64,000 bases of DNA from Epiperipatus broadwayi. Its lineage: Eukaryota > Onychophora > Udeonychophora > Euonychophora > Peripatidae. The notes under the pieces were generated by a model. That model was not told the DNA's origin. It saw only the letters and a program-made list of their open reading frames with translations, and searched no databases. The position numbers and the translations under genes are program-made. Shown one piece after another: positions 44,766-56,126 of the stretch. Location: assembly GCA_028023455.1 (NCBI GenBank), contig JAQFVV010000151.1, positions 2,725,097 through 2,789,096 of the forward strand, read 5' to 3'. Each line of letters opens with the position of its first letter. The stretch's first letter is position 1.

Positions 44766-45329
44766 TATCTTATAATATGAATAATGTTATTACATTCCTT
44801 CAATATATTCTTATCCTACAGATATTTAGGATATACTTTGATAGTGTTTGTGTTTGTTCATGTGCTTATATTTTTTATGATTACTGAAACAGTTTTAGTT
44901 ATAAATTTAATCACACATCTTATTTAGCATTTAAAATTGAAGGCATTTTAAATGGAAAAATCTCAAACATATTTTAAATAGTGTGGAACTACCTAATTTT
45001 TCCTTCTTTTTATTTGTAAAGTATTTTATAAGCATTATTTTTAACTTTTTAGTATTTGAAATCTTTTTATAATTATTCCTATTCCAATTATAAAATGGAG
45101 AATAAAAGCAACATTATAGTCTGTGTGATATTTGGAAGAAATTTTACATACATTAAAAATTGATTCCAGCATTATTTTACTTACAAAGTGTTTTTAAAAA
45201 AAAAATTTTTACAATCAAGAGAAATCAAAATTTCATCCATTTTGTAAAAAAGCAGCTTTTATAATCAAGAGATTAAGATTTGTTTTATTTCTATTTTAAT
45301 TGACCATAAAATCACTGAAAATTTACTGA

Positions 45330-45520
45330 ACTGATTCCAACAGAGCCTATCATCACCACTAGACTGGATAAATTATTGGGCAACACTAAAATATTTCATC
45401 ATCAAATTGCATTGTTATCGATTTCTAATATGTGTACAAAAAATCTGTTTGATAGAAGTATTTTAAAAATTGATTACAAAATTTAATCTAAACAAACAAA
45501 CACAGTTTCTAAGTTAAATA
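45330..45520. repeat. dispersed repeat L, copy 1
   Basis: TGAACTGATTCCAACAGAGC...CTAGACTGGATAAATTATTG, GGCAACACTAAAATATTTCA, ATTGTTATCGATTTCTAATA and TAATCTAAACAAACAAACA align in order with 61480-61660 (GGCTGGACAACCTTAAAATA, ATTGTCATTGATATCTAACA, TTTGACCCAAACAAACAATA). Unknown class. Confidence 0.6.
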
Positions 45521-45599
45521 AAAGCATTTTTTAAAAAGTTCTGACAGACAGAGTTATCACCTATGGATAGCTTCTTTTTCTTTTTGTTTTGCATTCATG

Positions 45600-46445
45600 T
45601 GTATTTCAATATCATTAATCAGTGATCATTTCCTGTGTTGAATCTATTAAATATATTACGATTTCATACATATTTTGTTGTTAATCAAAATACAATTCAC
45701 ATCTGTTCTATCTTCATTTGGATGATTCCATATCCATATTCTTCGTGCATTTTTCTCAAAACAATTTATAAGATGTATTTTTGCATAAATTTGATAAACT
45801 TTTAACCTCTTCCATTTTCCATTTCACTTTCAATCTCTACTTGATATCTACAGTTTATTTGCTCTTTTATTAAGTATCCAAGTCTTCTTATTTTCACCCT
45901 CTAGCTTCTCTACTCCACATTCCTGCAGTTAACTTTTATATCTCACTACATCTTTTAAATATTTTGAAATCCAGTTTAAAACTTTAATTATCCATGTTGC
46001 CCATGGCAACTGCATCTTTGAAATATTTTTCAATTCTATCATAAATTTTTGTAAAAATTTTTAATCTTTTGTCTATTCAAATCATTCTGTATATATTATT
46101 ACTTTTCCATTAGAATAAAATTTGTGTTGTAAGTGTAAATTATTTCCATTTGCAATCTTCCCTTAAGTTGAATAATTAATCTTGCTTCTTTTTCTAATAA
46201 ACCCATCAATCTCCATTATGGTATTTTGTCATATTTTATTTATCATAAATCCTACTCTACTTTTAGTATTTGTGGCACTGTTATCAAGTATATATTTGTT
46301 TTTGAAATAATTGTCTCTTTATTTTTCTTTTTTCAAACTATACAAAATGGATTAGCCAGCTCTTCCAATTTTAACAACCTATTTTTTATTTGAAAGAATC
46401 TGTGATGGTAGATAAATAAATAACAGATCACCAACAAATGATAGC
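45600..46445 (-). pseudogene. RTE LINE endonuclease relic
   Basis: This is an older copy of the segment at 37590-38320, read on the minus strand. The landmarks match (plus view): GATCATTTCCTGTGTTGAAT (the SDH region), CTTCATTTGGATGATTCCAT, TTTTCTCAAAACAATTTATA, CATAAATCCTACTCTACTTT and TTTGAAAGAATCTGTGATGG. The reading frame is destroyed and part of the centre is replaced. It starts at nearly the same 5' edge as the inverted copy (AATGATAGCCT against AAATGGCAGCCT). Confidence 0.8.
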
Positions 46446-46693
46446 CTAGATTCATAAGTCAGTCGTTTAAGAATCATCTGGCTTCAGTTTTCAATTACTG
46501 ATTTAAATGAGGATTTTGCACTTTCAGAGATACAAGACTTATAACCTCTCCCTACATATATAGCTATTTCTTAAGAAATTCCAATCAATATCTTAATTAA
46601 AAAACTACTAGGTATCTAAAAAAAATCATTATATTTTTTTGACTTTTCACCCAAAGATAAAAGCCAGTAATATTACCACACTGATTAATGTAT

Positions 46694-47000
46694 TAAAACA
46701 GGCAAAACTCTCCATACAGTAGTGCCACCCAGTGCAAGCCAGAGTAATCAATGGATTCCAGAAGGCTTGTTCATAAAATCCCCATGTAGTGCCTATTCAT
46801 CCAATATCCCCAGACTAGTTTCTGGCTTGTGGCCTTTGCCAGTGAGGAGCCTTGGCTCTGAGAGCACTGCACCTAGATCTTAAGAACTAATGCAACCTTC
46901 CAGAAGACCTCTTATCTCTACTTAACTACAAAACTATCAGTCTTAAATTGAAAACACAATAATATTTTCAATCAAGAAATAGTGATCATGTGATGTTTAT
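46694..47000 (-). repeat. family A ribozyme repeat with 12-bp target duplication
   Basis: The unit GGCAAAACTCTCCATACAGT to TGAAAACACAATAATATTTT is cut short and joined to the inverted extension (AGTGATCATGTGATGTTTAT). TGATTAATGTAT flanks it exactly at 46682-46693 and 47001-47012. It contains the HHR at 46808-46847. Confidence 0.88.
46808..46847 (-). ncRNA. hammerhead ribozyme motif, family A, decayed core
   Basis: Minus strand: CCUCA, CUGGCAA (A6 and G8 changed), AGGCCACAAGCCA, GAA, ACUAGU, C17, UGGGG. Helices are kept, but two core bases are lost. Confidence 0.72.
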
Positions 47001-48137
47001 TGATTAATGTATGTTAGTGAATATGCCAGTTGTGCTTGTTAATCATGTGCCCAATCACATGATAATAATGGTTCTAATGACAAGAATATATGGTGAAGAT
47101 TTTACAATTTACCCTGCTTTGTTTTGACACAGTCTTGGAAAGAAATCAAAAATTTTTCTTTAAGTCAATAGCATCTATTGACTAAATAATAATAAATGAA
47201 TTGCTTTGTTTCCTCAGGATTTTATTAAGAAATTTGAGCTCTAGAACTGGGAGATATGGATATGATTCATGAACGTTAAATACTAGAGACTGCCACTTCA
47301 TGAGTATATCAAATCATGAACGACACCCATTTACTGATTAATACTTAGATGACTAGCTAGATGAACTACCTGGGAGTAAAATATGAAGTTTGTTTAATTA
47401 TAATCATTTGCAACATTAATTGGGCCCAAACTGGAACCCAGGTTATGTATGAATGTGTTAAGTAATACAACAAAATACCTTTCTAAGCTAAAGGAATACA
47501 GGGTGTTAAATGTAATTTATATTTAAAACATTTTGGAACTTATTGAAGTGTTTTCACACACACTATTTTCTGATGTTATTTAAAGTTAGTTCCTGAAATG
47601 ATGTTCAATTATATTATTACATTATGAACATGTCCAAGAGAACGTTTAGCTAAAAAAAAAACCAAACAAAACAAAAACAGAGATAAGAAAAACATCGGAT
47701 TATGCAGTTTCAACTGAACTTTCTATCCTTGATATTTACCATAGGGAAAAACTAAGATTATGACGATCTATTGTAAGTAGAAAAACCAATATTTTGATTG
47801 TTTTCTATTGGAGAAAAATTTGTTTATATTTTGTATTACAAATGAACTTTGCCAAAAATTAACCTATAAATTTGCAGTTCAGTTTCGTTTATTAAATTAG
47901 TCTTGTACAAACTCATTGAAACCATTGTACTGCAAATATATAAGGTAAGTATAGATTAATTTTATCGTATGCATGCAACAAAAATAATTAATATTTATCT
48001 GAAGACAATTTTATATGGTGGAATTGCATCTTTTGTAGTAAAAGCAGATCTAAATGTTGTTTTTTTTTCCTCACTAGGGGTCATGCGGTCCTCTTATTCA
48101 CACACGTTTTTTTTTTTTTTTTGTATTATTATTTAAT

Positions 48138-48248
48138 TTTTTTTTCTTTCATATGTCATAGCATCGGCCGGGACGCGAACCCACACCCGTCTCCAACCAA
48201 CTACTTGCTTGCAAGGCGAGTGCGATGACCTCTCTGCTAACAAGGCTT
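48138..48248 (-). repeat. tRNA-derived SINE-1 copy with target-site duplication
   Basis: Minus strand: TTGTTAGCAGAGAGGTCATC, box B GTGGGTTCGCGTCCCGGC, GATGCTATGACATATGAAAG and an A-tail. TATTATTTAAT is present on both sides (about 48124 and 48252). It faces a plus-strand copy 145 bases away. Confidence 0.88.
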
Positions 48249-48389
48249 GACTATTATTTAATCTTTTCTTCAATTTTGTGAATTATTTCGAAATAAAAAT
48301 TCTTAATGTATACACGGATGACCAAAAATCACAGTTGCGCACTGGAAAACAATTTCTGTTGAAAATATTGTCAAAAGAGAAAAAGTAGT

Positions 48390-48520
48390 CAAGCGTTGGT
48401 GGCCGAGTGGTCAGCACAGCTGCCTTATAAGCAGTTGTCCCGGCTCTGCGGGGTCGCTTTCCAGCCGATGCTTTGACACATGAAAAAAAAGAGAGAGAGA
48501 GAGAGAAAATAAAAAAAAAA
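48390..48520 (+). repeat. tRNA-derived SINE-1 copy, best-preserved head
   Basis: GCGTTGGTGGCCGAGTGGTC, AGCACAGCTGCCTTATAAGC, AGTTGTCCCGGCTCTGCGGG, GTCGCTTTCCAGCCGATGCT, TTGACACATG and a tail of A runs with (GA)n. GGTGGCCGAGTGGTCAGCAC is very close to a box A of class II tRNAs. With the copy at 48138 it forms an inverted pair that could fold in a read-through transcript. Confidence 0.9.
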
Positions 48521-48939
48521 AATAATTTAAACGAAACTTTTAATCATGTGAATTATTTTATTACATCTTTGCCATATATCGTTTAATCGATGATAAACTC
48601 CAAAAGTTTAAAAGTTTTTATTTTTGATCAAAGACGAAAGCATCAAGATCAAAGTGTAGAATATTGCTTTCTAAAATTGAACGTTTATAGAGATTTTGGT
48701 CTTGCTATGAGTTATCTAAAGGAGATTTTTTAAAATATCTTTTATCTTATATTTTGTATTTTAATTTATTTTTTTAAGGGTATTATTTTTTGCAGAATGC
48801 TAGCTTGTAAAGTATTCGAATTGGTACTATTTAAAATAAATAAATCTCTAAAATCAAAATATTATAGTTAAATTATATATTATAAATACTTTTATTCAAA
48901 CTCAGTAAAAGGATCATCGACTGGGGATTTTTTTATTAC

Positions 48940-49085
48940 TAAAACAATAGTAACTCTCTCCAATGCAAATCATAATAATCAATGGCTGCTAGAAGGTTTC
49001 TGCACCAAAATGCCTACTAGTCGAATATGCTCAGGTTAGTTTCTAGTTTGTGATGCAGTGCTTTCAGATGTCATAATGTAAAAAC
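48940..49085 (-). repeat. diverged family A fragment
   Basis: TAACTCTCTCCAATGCAAAT, CATAATAATCAATGGCTGCT, AGAAGGTTTCTGCACCAAAA, TGCTCAGGTTAGTTTCTAGT and GCAGTGCTTTCAGATGTC follow the family A order with deletions. The GAAAC half of the HHR remains; CUGAUGA is gone. Confidence 0.7.
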
Positions 49086-49307
49086 TCCAATAATTTAATA
49101 ATCTTTTTATAAAGAATTTAACCAACTAATTGTTATTCTATTGAAAGATTTTACTTATTTTATTGCAAAAAAAAAAAAAACCTTAATTATTTTCTTCTTT
49201 AAATTATTACAAATAAATAAAGTCAGATGTCACATGACCTAATTTAAACGAATGTTTTATAAAGAACTCACAAATAAGCTCTTAACAAGCCTTGCAGAAT
49301 ATCCTCA

Positions 49308-49347
49308 ACCCCAGACCAGCTTCTGCTACTGGCTTTGTCAGTGAGGT
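49308..49347 (-). ncRNA. hammerhead ribozyme motif, family B, decayed
   Basis: Minus strand: ACCUCA, CUGACAA (G8 to A), AGCCAGUAGCA, GAA, GCUGGU (A15.1 to G), C17, UGGGGU. Six stem I pairs are kept. Confidence 0.7.
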
Positions 49348-49686
49348 ATCAGGATATTCAAGTATTAGATTAAAAATACTAGGATGAACCCAACACTTTA
49401 TCTAATGGATGACTATTAAGTAGAAAATCTGAAATTTTTAGATATCCATATCTCTTCCAATCCAGCTATCTAATTTAAATAGCCATATTGAACAGAACTA
49501 AGTTCAGATACACCATATATTAATAGCTTTAGCAATATAAAATCACCAAAGCCTTAGTAGCAAAAAATAAAATTACAAATAAATCAAGTCAGATGTCAAA
49601 TGACCTAATTTAAGCAAGCTTGCATTACAAATGTTTTATAAAGAGTTCACAAATAAGCTTTTAACAAGCTTTGCAGAATATCCTCA

Positions 49687-49726
49687 ACCCCAGACCGGTT
49701 TTTGCTACTGGCTTCATCAGTGAGAA
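49687..49726 (-). ncRNA. hammerhead ribozyme motif, family B, G12 lost
   Basis: Minus strand: UUCUCA, CUGAUGA, AGCCAGUAGCA, AAA (G12 to A), ACCGGU, C17, UGGGGU. Apart from G12 the core is canonical. Confidence 0.72.
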
Positions 49727-49837
49727 GCCAGGATATTCAAGCATTATCTAATGGATAACTATTAAATAGAAAATCTGAAATTTTCAGACATCCATATTTA
49801 AATGTTAGAAAAATTTTAATCTGATTGCTAATTTTGG

Positions 49838-49928
49838 TAACTAAAGTAATCAATGGATGCAAGAAGGTTTATGCATAAAATACCTATCTAATGCCTACTC
49901 GTCTAATATCCCCAGACTAGTTTCTAGA
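49838..49928 (-). repeat. family A fragment ending inside its ribozyme
   Basis: AGTAATCAATGGATGCAAGA to CCCCAGACTAGTTTCTAG, then a sharp switch to LINE sequence. The 100-codon ORF at 49857-50159 is a chimera of this fragment and the LINE fragment. Confidence 0.8.
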
Positions 49929-50282
49929 TTGAAGTTTGCATTTGGTGGTGCTAATGTATGTAAATGCTTGAAAACAAAAAGGGCACATATAATGAAGTTA
50001 TGGAAGAATAAATATGAAAAAAGTGATTATACAGAAAGTGGATTATTGTTTTTTATGTTGGGTTTGGGAAAAGATAAGGGGGATTTAGATATAAAGGCCA
50101 TAGAGTTGAGAAAGATTATGTTGTGGAAATGGGATGATGCAGAATATGGAAAAACTTAGATTGGGGAATGTAAAATAAAGTAGCTAACAGGTTTCTCTGG
50201 GCATAATTGCTGAGAGATTCTTGACTTCGTTTAAGAAGAAGCTATAGTACACTACATCACATCACATCACATCACTACTTTA
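49929..50282 (+). pseudogene. LINE 3' fragment (zinc-knuckle RT clade)
   Basis: This is the second copy of the element seen on the minus strand at 23100-23885. It encodes CKCLKTKRAHIMKLWKNKYEKSDYTESG and MLGLGKDKGDLDIKAIELRKIMLWKWDD, then a stop. Its 3' part (AGCTAACAGGTTTCTCTGGG, GCTGAGAGATTCTTGACTTC) matches the other copy and ends in an (ACATC)n tail at 50253-50275. It lacks all RT domains, so it is a severely 5'-truncated insertion. Confidence 0.8.
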
Positions 50283-50324
50283 TATTATTATAATGAATAT
50301 AATAACTGAAACACAGGCTTGTTA

Positions 50325-50420
50325 TATACCTGTGGCTATATATATGTAATATGATATATATATGTAATATATATATATGTAATATATATACGTAATATGA
50401 TATATATATATGTAATATGA
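50325..50420. repeat. AT-rich simple repeat, TATATATGTAATA units
   Basis: Irregular units of (TA)n-TGTAATATGA. It separates the LINE fragment from a family D fragment. Confidence 0.8.
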
Positions 50421-50595
50421 TCGTCTGGACCAACTGATGATTGCTGGTTTAGCATGAAATACGTATATTGGTGATTATTTATCTTTTCAGCATATATGTG
50501 TTTAGGTGTATCAGTGTTATTAGATAGAGTGGAGAGAGGTGGGTGGTGTGAAAGTCTGTGCTCATATACCCTATATTATAATGAATATAATAAAA
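50420..50595 (+). repeat. family D ribozyme repeat, 3' part of a monomer
   Basis: It starts just upstream of the HHR and continues through TTTTCAGCATATATGTGTTT and GAAAGTCTGTGCTCATATAC to CCTATATTATAATGAATATA. It shares the TTGCUG stem II variant with the copy at 18481, so the two belong to one subfamily. Confidence 0.85.
50429..50472 (+). ncRNA. hammerhead ribozyme, family D, near-intact with perfect palindromic stem III
   Basis: ACCAA (50429-50433), CUGAUGA (50434-50440), UUGCUG-GUU-UAGCAU, GAAA (50456-50459), AUACGUAU (50459-50466, a perfect 8-base palindrome that can pair in cis or between two copies), A17 (50467), UUGGU (50468-50472). The only defect is U-U at pair 10.1-11.1. Confidence 0.83.
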
Positions 50596-51105
50596 CTGAA
50601 ATTCAAAATAATAATAAAAAATATATAAGATTTTAACAGTTTTAAATTTTTTTATTTTTATGTTTTGCAGAAATTCTAAATTTTAATAGATGCATTTTAA
50701 AAGTATATTTTTATTAAATAAAATTTATGCATAAGCAACGGAACCCTCCCAGCAAGTTATCGCAATTTATGTTTATTTTTTATTAAATAATTAATTAGTT
50801 TTCAATTCTAAACACTGAAGATGAAAATATCATGTTTATTTTTTTTTCCAAAAAATCTTTAGATTATATTCTTATCTAAAGTTTAAATAAAACTTTAAAA
50901 TATTTAATTTATTAAAATAATAATTAATTCATTAATTAAAATGATATTGAAAATAAAATACACTTGATAAGAATATCAAACTCTTTATATAGGAGTACTC
51001 TTATTAACAGCACATGTAAGCATGATGTTTTGATGGTTTTAAAATACACTTGTATAATATATATGTGTGTGTTGAGTTTATGGTTTGATTACGATAAACA
51101 CAGAC

Positions 51106-51339
51106 AAAACTCTCCATACCGTATTGCCATTCAGTGCAAGCCAGAGTAATCAATGAATGCCAGAAGGCTTGTGCATAAAATCCCAATCTAGTGCCTACTC
51201 ATCCAATATCCCCAGACTAGTTTCTTGCTTGTGGCCTTCATCAGTGAGGAGCCTTGGCGATACTGCATGGAGAGTTTCCCCTGTTTTCATAACAGTTATA
51301 AGCAAACATATGAAATGGTGATCATGTGATGTTTATTGG
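51106..51339 (-). repeat. family A ribozyme repeat, short foldback form with degenerate 13-bp target duplication
   Basis: From AAAACTCTCCATACCGTATT through the HHR to GAGGAGCCTTGGCG, then directly to the inverted end ATACTGCATGGAGAGTTTCC and the extension (GGTGATCATGTGATGTTTAT). GATAAACACAGAC (51093-51105) and GATAAATACAAAC (51340-51352) are 11/13 identical and in the right place for a target duplication. Confidence 0.82.
51210..51249 (-). ncRNA. hammerhead ribozyme motif, family A, core intact
   Basis: Minus strand: CCUCA, CUGAUGA, AGGCCACAAGCAA, GAA, ACUAGU, C17, UGGGG. Stem II loses one pair (GCC to GCA). Otherwise it is the family consensus. Confidence 0.76.
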
Positions 51340-51439
51340 GATAAATACAAACTCGTAAAATAGGTTAAATATTTATTAATTAAAACAAATATATGAATAC
51401 GTATTTATAATATATACAACTGTTATATTTTCACTTGAT

Positions 51440-51990
51440 ACTGTTGGCTTGGTATAGCATTTAGTTCTCATGCAACTATTTACGTAAGGGATTTAATGTA
51501 CCTTTCTAGATTTACCTATCCTTTTCAATTGTACCATGACAGCTTGCCTCATGAGTAAATATGATTGACACTTCCAGTTGTTCTGTGCCATCTTTTCTTA
51601 TGTGTAGATATGATGACACTTCTGACAGCTTGCTTCATGTCTGATCTAAGTTCTAACAGCTTCCAGTTCTAACGTGAACTTACCTCACTGTTTTGATTAT
51701 GTAATGGAAAACGTGTACTATCATTCAGATTTGACAGTAACTTGCTATTGTCTTCCTTACTTCCATCTGGACTGACTATTTATAGCCAGATCCCCTTCCA
51801 TAATGAAAACAATTGGATTCACTGAATATCATCACTTATTGCCTAGTTCTCCTATTGGATATATGTTATCTATTTATATAACTATTGGCCTGTGGCAATG
51901 AATGCTCAGTCCAATCAAGATAAGATGGAATCTGGACTAGTTCATTAGTAAGAAGTTACGTCGAGATATATTAATATATCTGCACCAAAA
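51440..51990 (-). other. unassigned segment with a TATA-like element on the minus strand
   Basis: GGCTATAAATAGTCAG on the minus strand (about 51768-51783) is a good TATA-box match. The segment has internal near-repeats (TGACAGCTTGC, TTCCAGTT, ATGATGACACTTCTGACAGC) and more C/G than its surroundings. It could be an LTR or a promoter region. No ORF or matching partner was seen. Confidence 0.3.
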
Positions 51991-52720
51991 ATAATTTATG
52001 TCACAAAATTATATGTGTATAAAAATTATTGTATATTCATATTAAATCTCAAATATAAAAAAAATACATTGGTTAATGTTAAAAAATAAACTATAATTAA
52101 TAACAGTTAATATCAAATAGGAATTAGAAAACTAGGTAATCCAAGGTTGTAATAGCACCTTTGAGGATGTAAGGTCTTAAAAGCTGTTCTGTGATGCCAC
52201 TCTTAAATCATCGAGTGACCCAGTAAATTGAAGTGGTTACATAATACTAGACAAAATGTCAAACCTATGGTTAGTTATCCTAATATGTATACAATTTTCT
52301 GTTTCATCTATGTAAAGTATCTACTATATTTTATTAAATATATTAAGTTTTCACCCTTGTAATTGATGTAATTGGGTATATATCATTTAAAATCTTTAAT
52401 GGTATTACTTTGTGTCATTTTCGTAATAATAATATGTTTGCATGTAAGACACCTATTATCTCCACATGAAAACATCTGTTTTCTGATCCAAAGTCAATAA
52501 TACAATTTGTTTTAACAAATCTATTTATCAATATTGTCTCATTGATATACAACCTTAGGAAGGCTGGGAAAAATAGTTTTTAAATTATCTATAAAACTCA
52601 TATGTTTAAAGTTTTCTGCAGTATGTGATTAAATTGTGTCATCAAATCGACTTACTGTTTCATTTGTTACTTTATTTTTTATTTTTTTATTCAGCAATAG
52701 AATTGGTGGTATACAAGAAG
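51991..52720. other. AT-rich stretch, nothing recognised
   Basis: No ORFs, no SINE or ribozyme landmark. Confidence 0.5.
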
Positions 52721-52724
52721 GCAG

Positions 52725-53430
52725 CTAAAAAAAAGAACCCTAGAATTTGTCATAAAAAATTATGTACTTATTTTTAGGGGTTACAAATTAAATTGCCTTC
52801 AAAGTACTATCCATTTGAAGCAGTGCACCTATCTAAAGATCTTGTCTACTTTTCAAATCTATCCTGAAATTCTTGCAAAGTGATGCCTTTTAATGTGTTT
52901 ATCATTTTTTGTTCATCTCTTCCAAGTTTGCATCACTTTTTTTTAAAGACATTTTTTCATTTGGAGGAATAAAACGAAGTTGTACAGATGAGATTAGGTG
53001 AACATGGCTGATGGACAAATTGGGTCATGCTGTTTTTGATTAAAAAATTGTTTCACACTCACATCTTTGTGTGCTTGTGCATTGCTATGGTTCAAACTTG
53101 TATTCTCTATTTTACCACAAACAGGTCATTTTTATTTTACACCACACAAACATTTTAGAACTTGTAGGTAAAACACCTGACCATTACAAATGAATTCTAA
53201 GTGGACAATATCATTTGCATAAAAAAAAATCAGCATAACTTGACATATGACTTCATTTGCCACGCTTTTTGGGGATGTGGTGAATTTGAACCGTTTTATT
53301 AGACTATTCATAAACTTGTGTTTTCCCCAAGCAGCTTGATTGCCTGCAAACTGTTTTGAGCATTACAATGATTTCTTCTGCTATTTTCTCTAGCAGAAAA
53401 TACAATTTTACATTATATCAACTTCTCAAA
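52725..53430 (-). pseudogene. Tc1/mariner transposase relic
   Basis: The minus strand can be followed through several frames as a mariner-type DDE transposase (cut-and-paste, TA target). Seen in order are residues like PKSVANEV, IVHLEFICNGQ, FYLQVLKCLC, NHSNAQAHKDVSVKQF (the site of the usual HHDNAPAHTS catalytic region), SLKKSDANLEEMN, LQEFQDRFEKW and, at the end, DRCTASNGEYFE-like codons. The order and spacing match mariner proteins of the SETMAR-like group. Stop codons and frameshifts are frequent, so it is long dead. Terminal inverted repeats were not defined with confidence. Confidence 0.7.
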
Positions 53431-53700
53431 TCATCATAAAAATCGACAAATAAGTGAGACACCCTTAATAAAAAAATTTAGTATACTGCACCACAACTTC
53501 ACTTGTTGATTCCAGTTGGCACAATGAGGGAAGGTGTCTTGCAAAAGGCATCTAGTGATGCAAGCATATACTATAATTTTATCACCCACCAGAGAATGGT
53601 TCCCGGGTTTTTTTGGATGCCTCCTCACAGATTCCAAATACTAAAACCATATCAGCTTTTGCAAGATCTTTGTTAAATGTTCTATTTCTTAAATATTTAT
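53431..53700 (-). other. unassigned 67-codon ORF beside the mariner relic
   Basis: The minus-strand ORF 53637-53434 encodes RRHPKKPGNHSLVGDKIIVY, ACITRCLLQDTFPHC and ANWNQQVKLWCSILNFF. It is not low-complexity, but I recognise no domain. It may be part of a second transposon fragment nested with the mariner relic. Confidence 0.3.
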
Positions 53701-56120
53701 AACATCTCCCCTAATTAAAACCATTAATCTTTTCTTCTCCTGCCTTTTTTTAATATTCTCTACATTCTCTTATGAGATAATTAAATATATGTGTGTGCGC
53801 GCGTGTGAACGTGTGTGTGTGTGTAATGATAAATAGTATATTGATAAATATGTCATGTGATAATTATCAATTATCAATTCTATTTTAATTAGTATTTGAA
53901 ATATCTTCTAGCTGACATTATTGTATTTAAATCTATTTTAAATAATCCTTTTATATAGTTCAGAACAGCAAAGGCTAGAGAAATATCTTAAATCAGATTA
54001 TATATTTTAATATAAATTGCTTTTGAAAAAAACTGATATTAATTCATAATGAAGATGATTTCATATTTTTAAAACTCTATACTTAATACGTAATATATGT
54101 AATGATAAATATATTATACCGAATAAATATAAATTAAGTAATTTATATAAGCTGATTTAAGATTGCTCTAAATAACTCTGTATAGAAAGATGTAAAATAC
54201 AGTAGAAAATAGTCATTTTCCTGTTGTAAAAAGTTACCGATCATGGGAGTTAGAGGGCAGTTCAAATATTATTTGTAATTATCACATGACATTATATATA
54301 TATAGTTCATTTCTACTGAAGTACATGACAAATCCAATTTCTCTCTTTCTCTCCCCACCATAAATTTCTTTAAAAATAATCATTTTGTTACTCTTTCCAA
54401 ATTTATTAATTTTATCCTTCTAACTTTTTCTACTTTTCTTCAAATCCATTCTACATCCTACAATAACTTTTTTTATTATGGATATAAATTTGATTTATCT
54501 TTATTTTTAAAAAAACAAAACAATGATAGCTTAGTAATTTTTTGAAAAAATATTTGCTGACTTTAAAAGTGGTTTGTTGTTGATAAAATCATATAATATT
54601 CAAACACCAGAAATGATAGGATTATGATAGGATTCTTAAATCCCTTAATACTATACTAAACCATGTGATTTAAGTGGTGAATTTGAAAACTAAACCTGTA
54701 CTTTCAAGTCTGGAATTTTCAGTGCTTGAATGACATGTGACCTCCTGCGTGATAAAACATTTCATCACTATGCATCTTTTTTACTTTATTCTGTTTTTTA
54801 GCTTGTTTGAATAAAATCTGTTTCCATCTACTTACCAATTTCTGCTTTTGTTGAAACTTTGCATAGTATTTTTTTTTAAAAGTTTTCAAATAATTTTAGC
54901 AAGAAATTACTGAAATTTTTAATTTTTAAATTTATATGTAATGTTGATGCAAGCACTACCTAATGACATTTCTTGTAATTTGAGACTGAACTCACCACTT
55001 TCAATTTCTGATCTAATTAAAGCTTTGCAAACATATGTATTTCTGATGACAATATTTTTTTTTTTGCAATTTGCAATTTTAGTAAAAAATTAATGAAAAT
55101 TCTAAAATTTTATATGTAATATTGATGTTAATTATATCTAGAGGACTGTTTGTTGATTTAAAACTGGATCAATTGAATTATTTATATTTTCTTTTATTAT
55201 ACACTTTTATATGTCACTAAAATATAGGCAATGGTAAAACTAAGTACAAATTGTAATATTAAATGGCTGACTGTTTTTGAAAAGTTTAATCTTCTCATAA
55301 TCATAGAAAATATATTGTGCTAGCACAATAGAAAATGTATGCAACAAATATTTAAATGTATGCAAAGTGGATTAGAAAGTTCACTTTTTGGAGAGAGATG
55401 CATGCTTCCTTCCAGTTTACATTGTAGGCGTTGTTAGCTTCACCATTGTGCATTTTAGCACATTTAGACATATTACTTGTTTAATTGTAAAATCTATGTT
55501 TTTCTTATTCTTATACACTTTTATTTAACTTACTCAGTCTTGTCTTTCTGTTTAGATTAAAACTAAATTAAATAAATTCACCTGATTTTATTAATTCAGT
55601 GTTACATAAATAAAACTAAAGTTGAAAATAAAAATATATAAAAAAAATTAAAAATGCTTATATTCATATAAATGCCATAAAATATGGTGGGGGAGTATCT
55701 ATTTTTAAAGATAAAAGCATGCTACATTCATGAAAGGAATATTCTTAGTGGTTCTGCAGCATCACCTAGTGGCCACAGTACACATAACCAAAAACTATCA
55801 TTTAAAATGTTAAATTGTAATTCTTGCTTGATAAGGAGCTATAAAAGTTGGCAAAATATGTAACTAAGATTATTTCTGAACATGAGCACCTCACATCTTT
55901 ATTTGTAAAATCTCTGAAAAAACAGTTTTTCTTCGTAGTGCTATTGTGTGAATAAAGAAATTTTTAATTATTTTTTTTATTTTCCATTAACTAATATCTT
56001 TTAAAGTTTTTGAATTGGTTTAAATACTTTTTTACTACTATAGTTCACTGTAACTTACTTCTTTCTAAAGTTGTCTGAATCTATAAATGCAAAATTTTTT
56101 ATTTAAAAAATAAATGTGAC
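53700..56120. other. AT-rich stretch, nothing recognised
   Basis: There is a short (GT)n run at 53793-53824. Two blocks, about 54800-54960 and 55010-55130, share TTTTTTTTT...AAATT(T)TTAATT(T)TATATGTAAT(A/G)TTGATG. Isolated motif CATCACCTAGTGGCCACAGT at 55763 resembles the terminal motif of the ribozyme repeats. No gene. Confidence 0.5.
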
Positions 56121-56126
56121 CTATAC

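Larger units (their letters stand above)
49205..49805 (-). repeat. family B ribozyme repeat, tandem dimer
   Basis: Two head-to-tail units with a period of about 366. ATTACAAATAAAT(A/C)AAGTCA starts at 49206 and 49572, and each contains an HHR (49308-49347 and 49687-49726). The first unit lacks about 19 bases that are present in the second (CAAGCTTGCATTACAAATG). No inverted arm is present here, unlike the copy at 28540. Confidence 0.88.

Noticed and set aside
48390-48490. SINE-1 heads as functional tRNA genes
   Set aside because: Box A and box B look good, but acceptor-stem ends do not pair, the anticodon arm is not formed and poly-A tails with target duplications show retroposition.
49857-50159. 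100-residue ORF as a new gene
   Set aside because: It begins in a family A ribozyme-repeat fragment and ends in a LINE fragment, so it is a chimera of two transposon pieces.
53793-53824. GT/CG-rich alternating stretch as Z-DNA regulatory site
   Set aside because: It is a short, ordinary dinucleotide run with no neighbouring gene to regulate.
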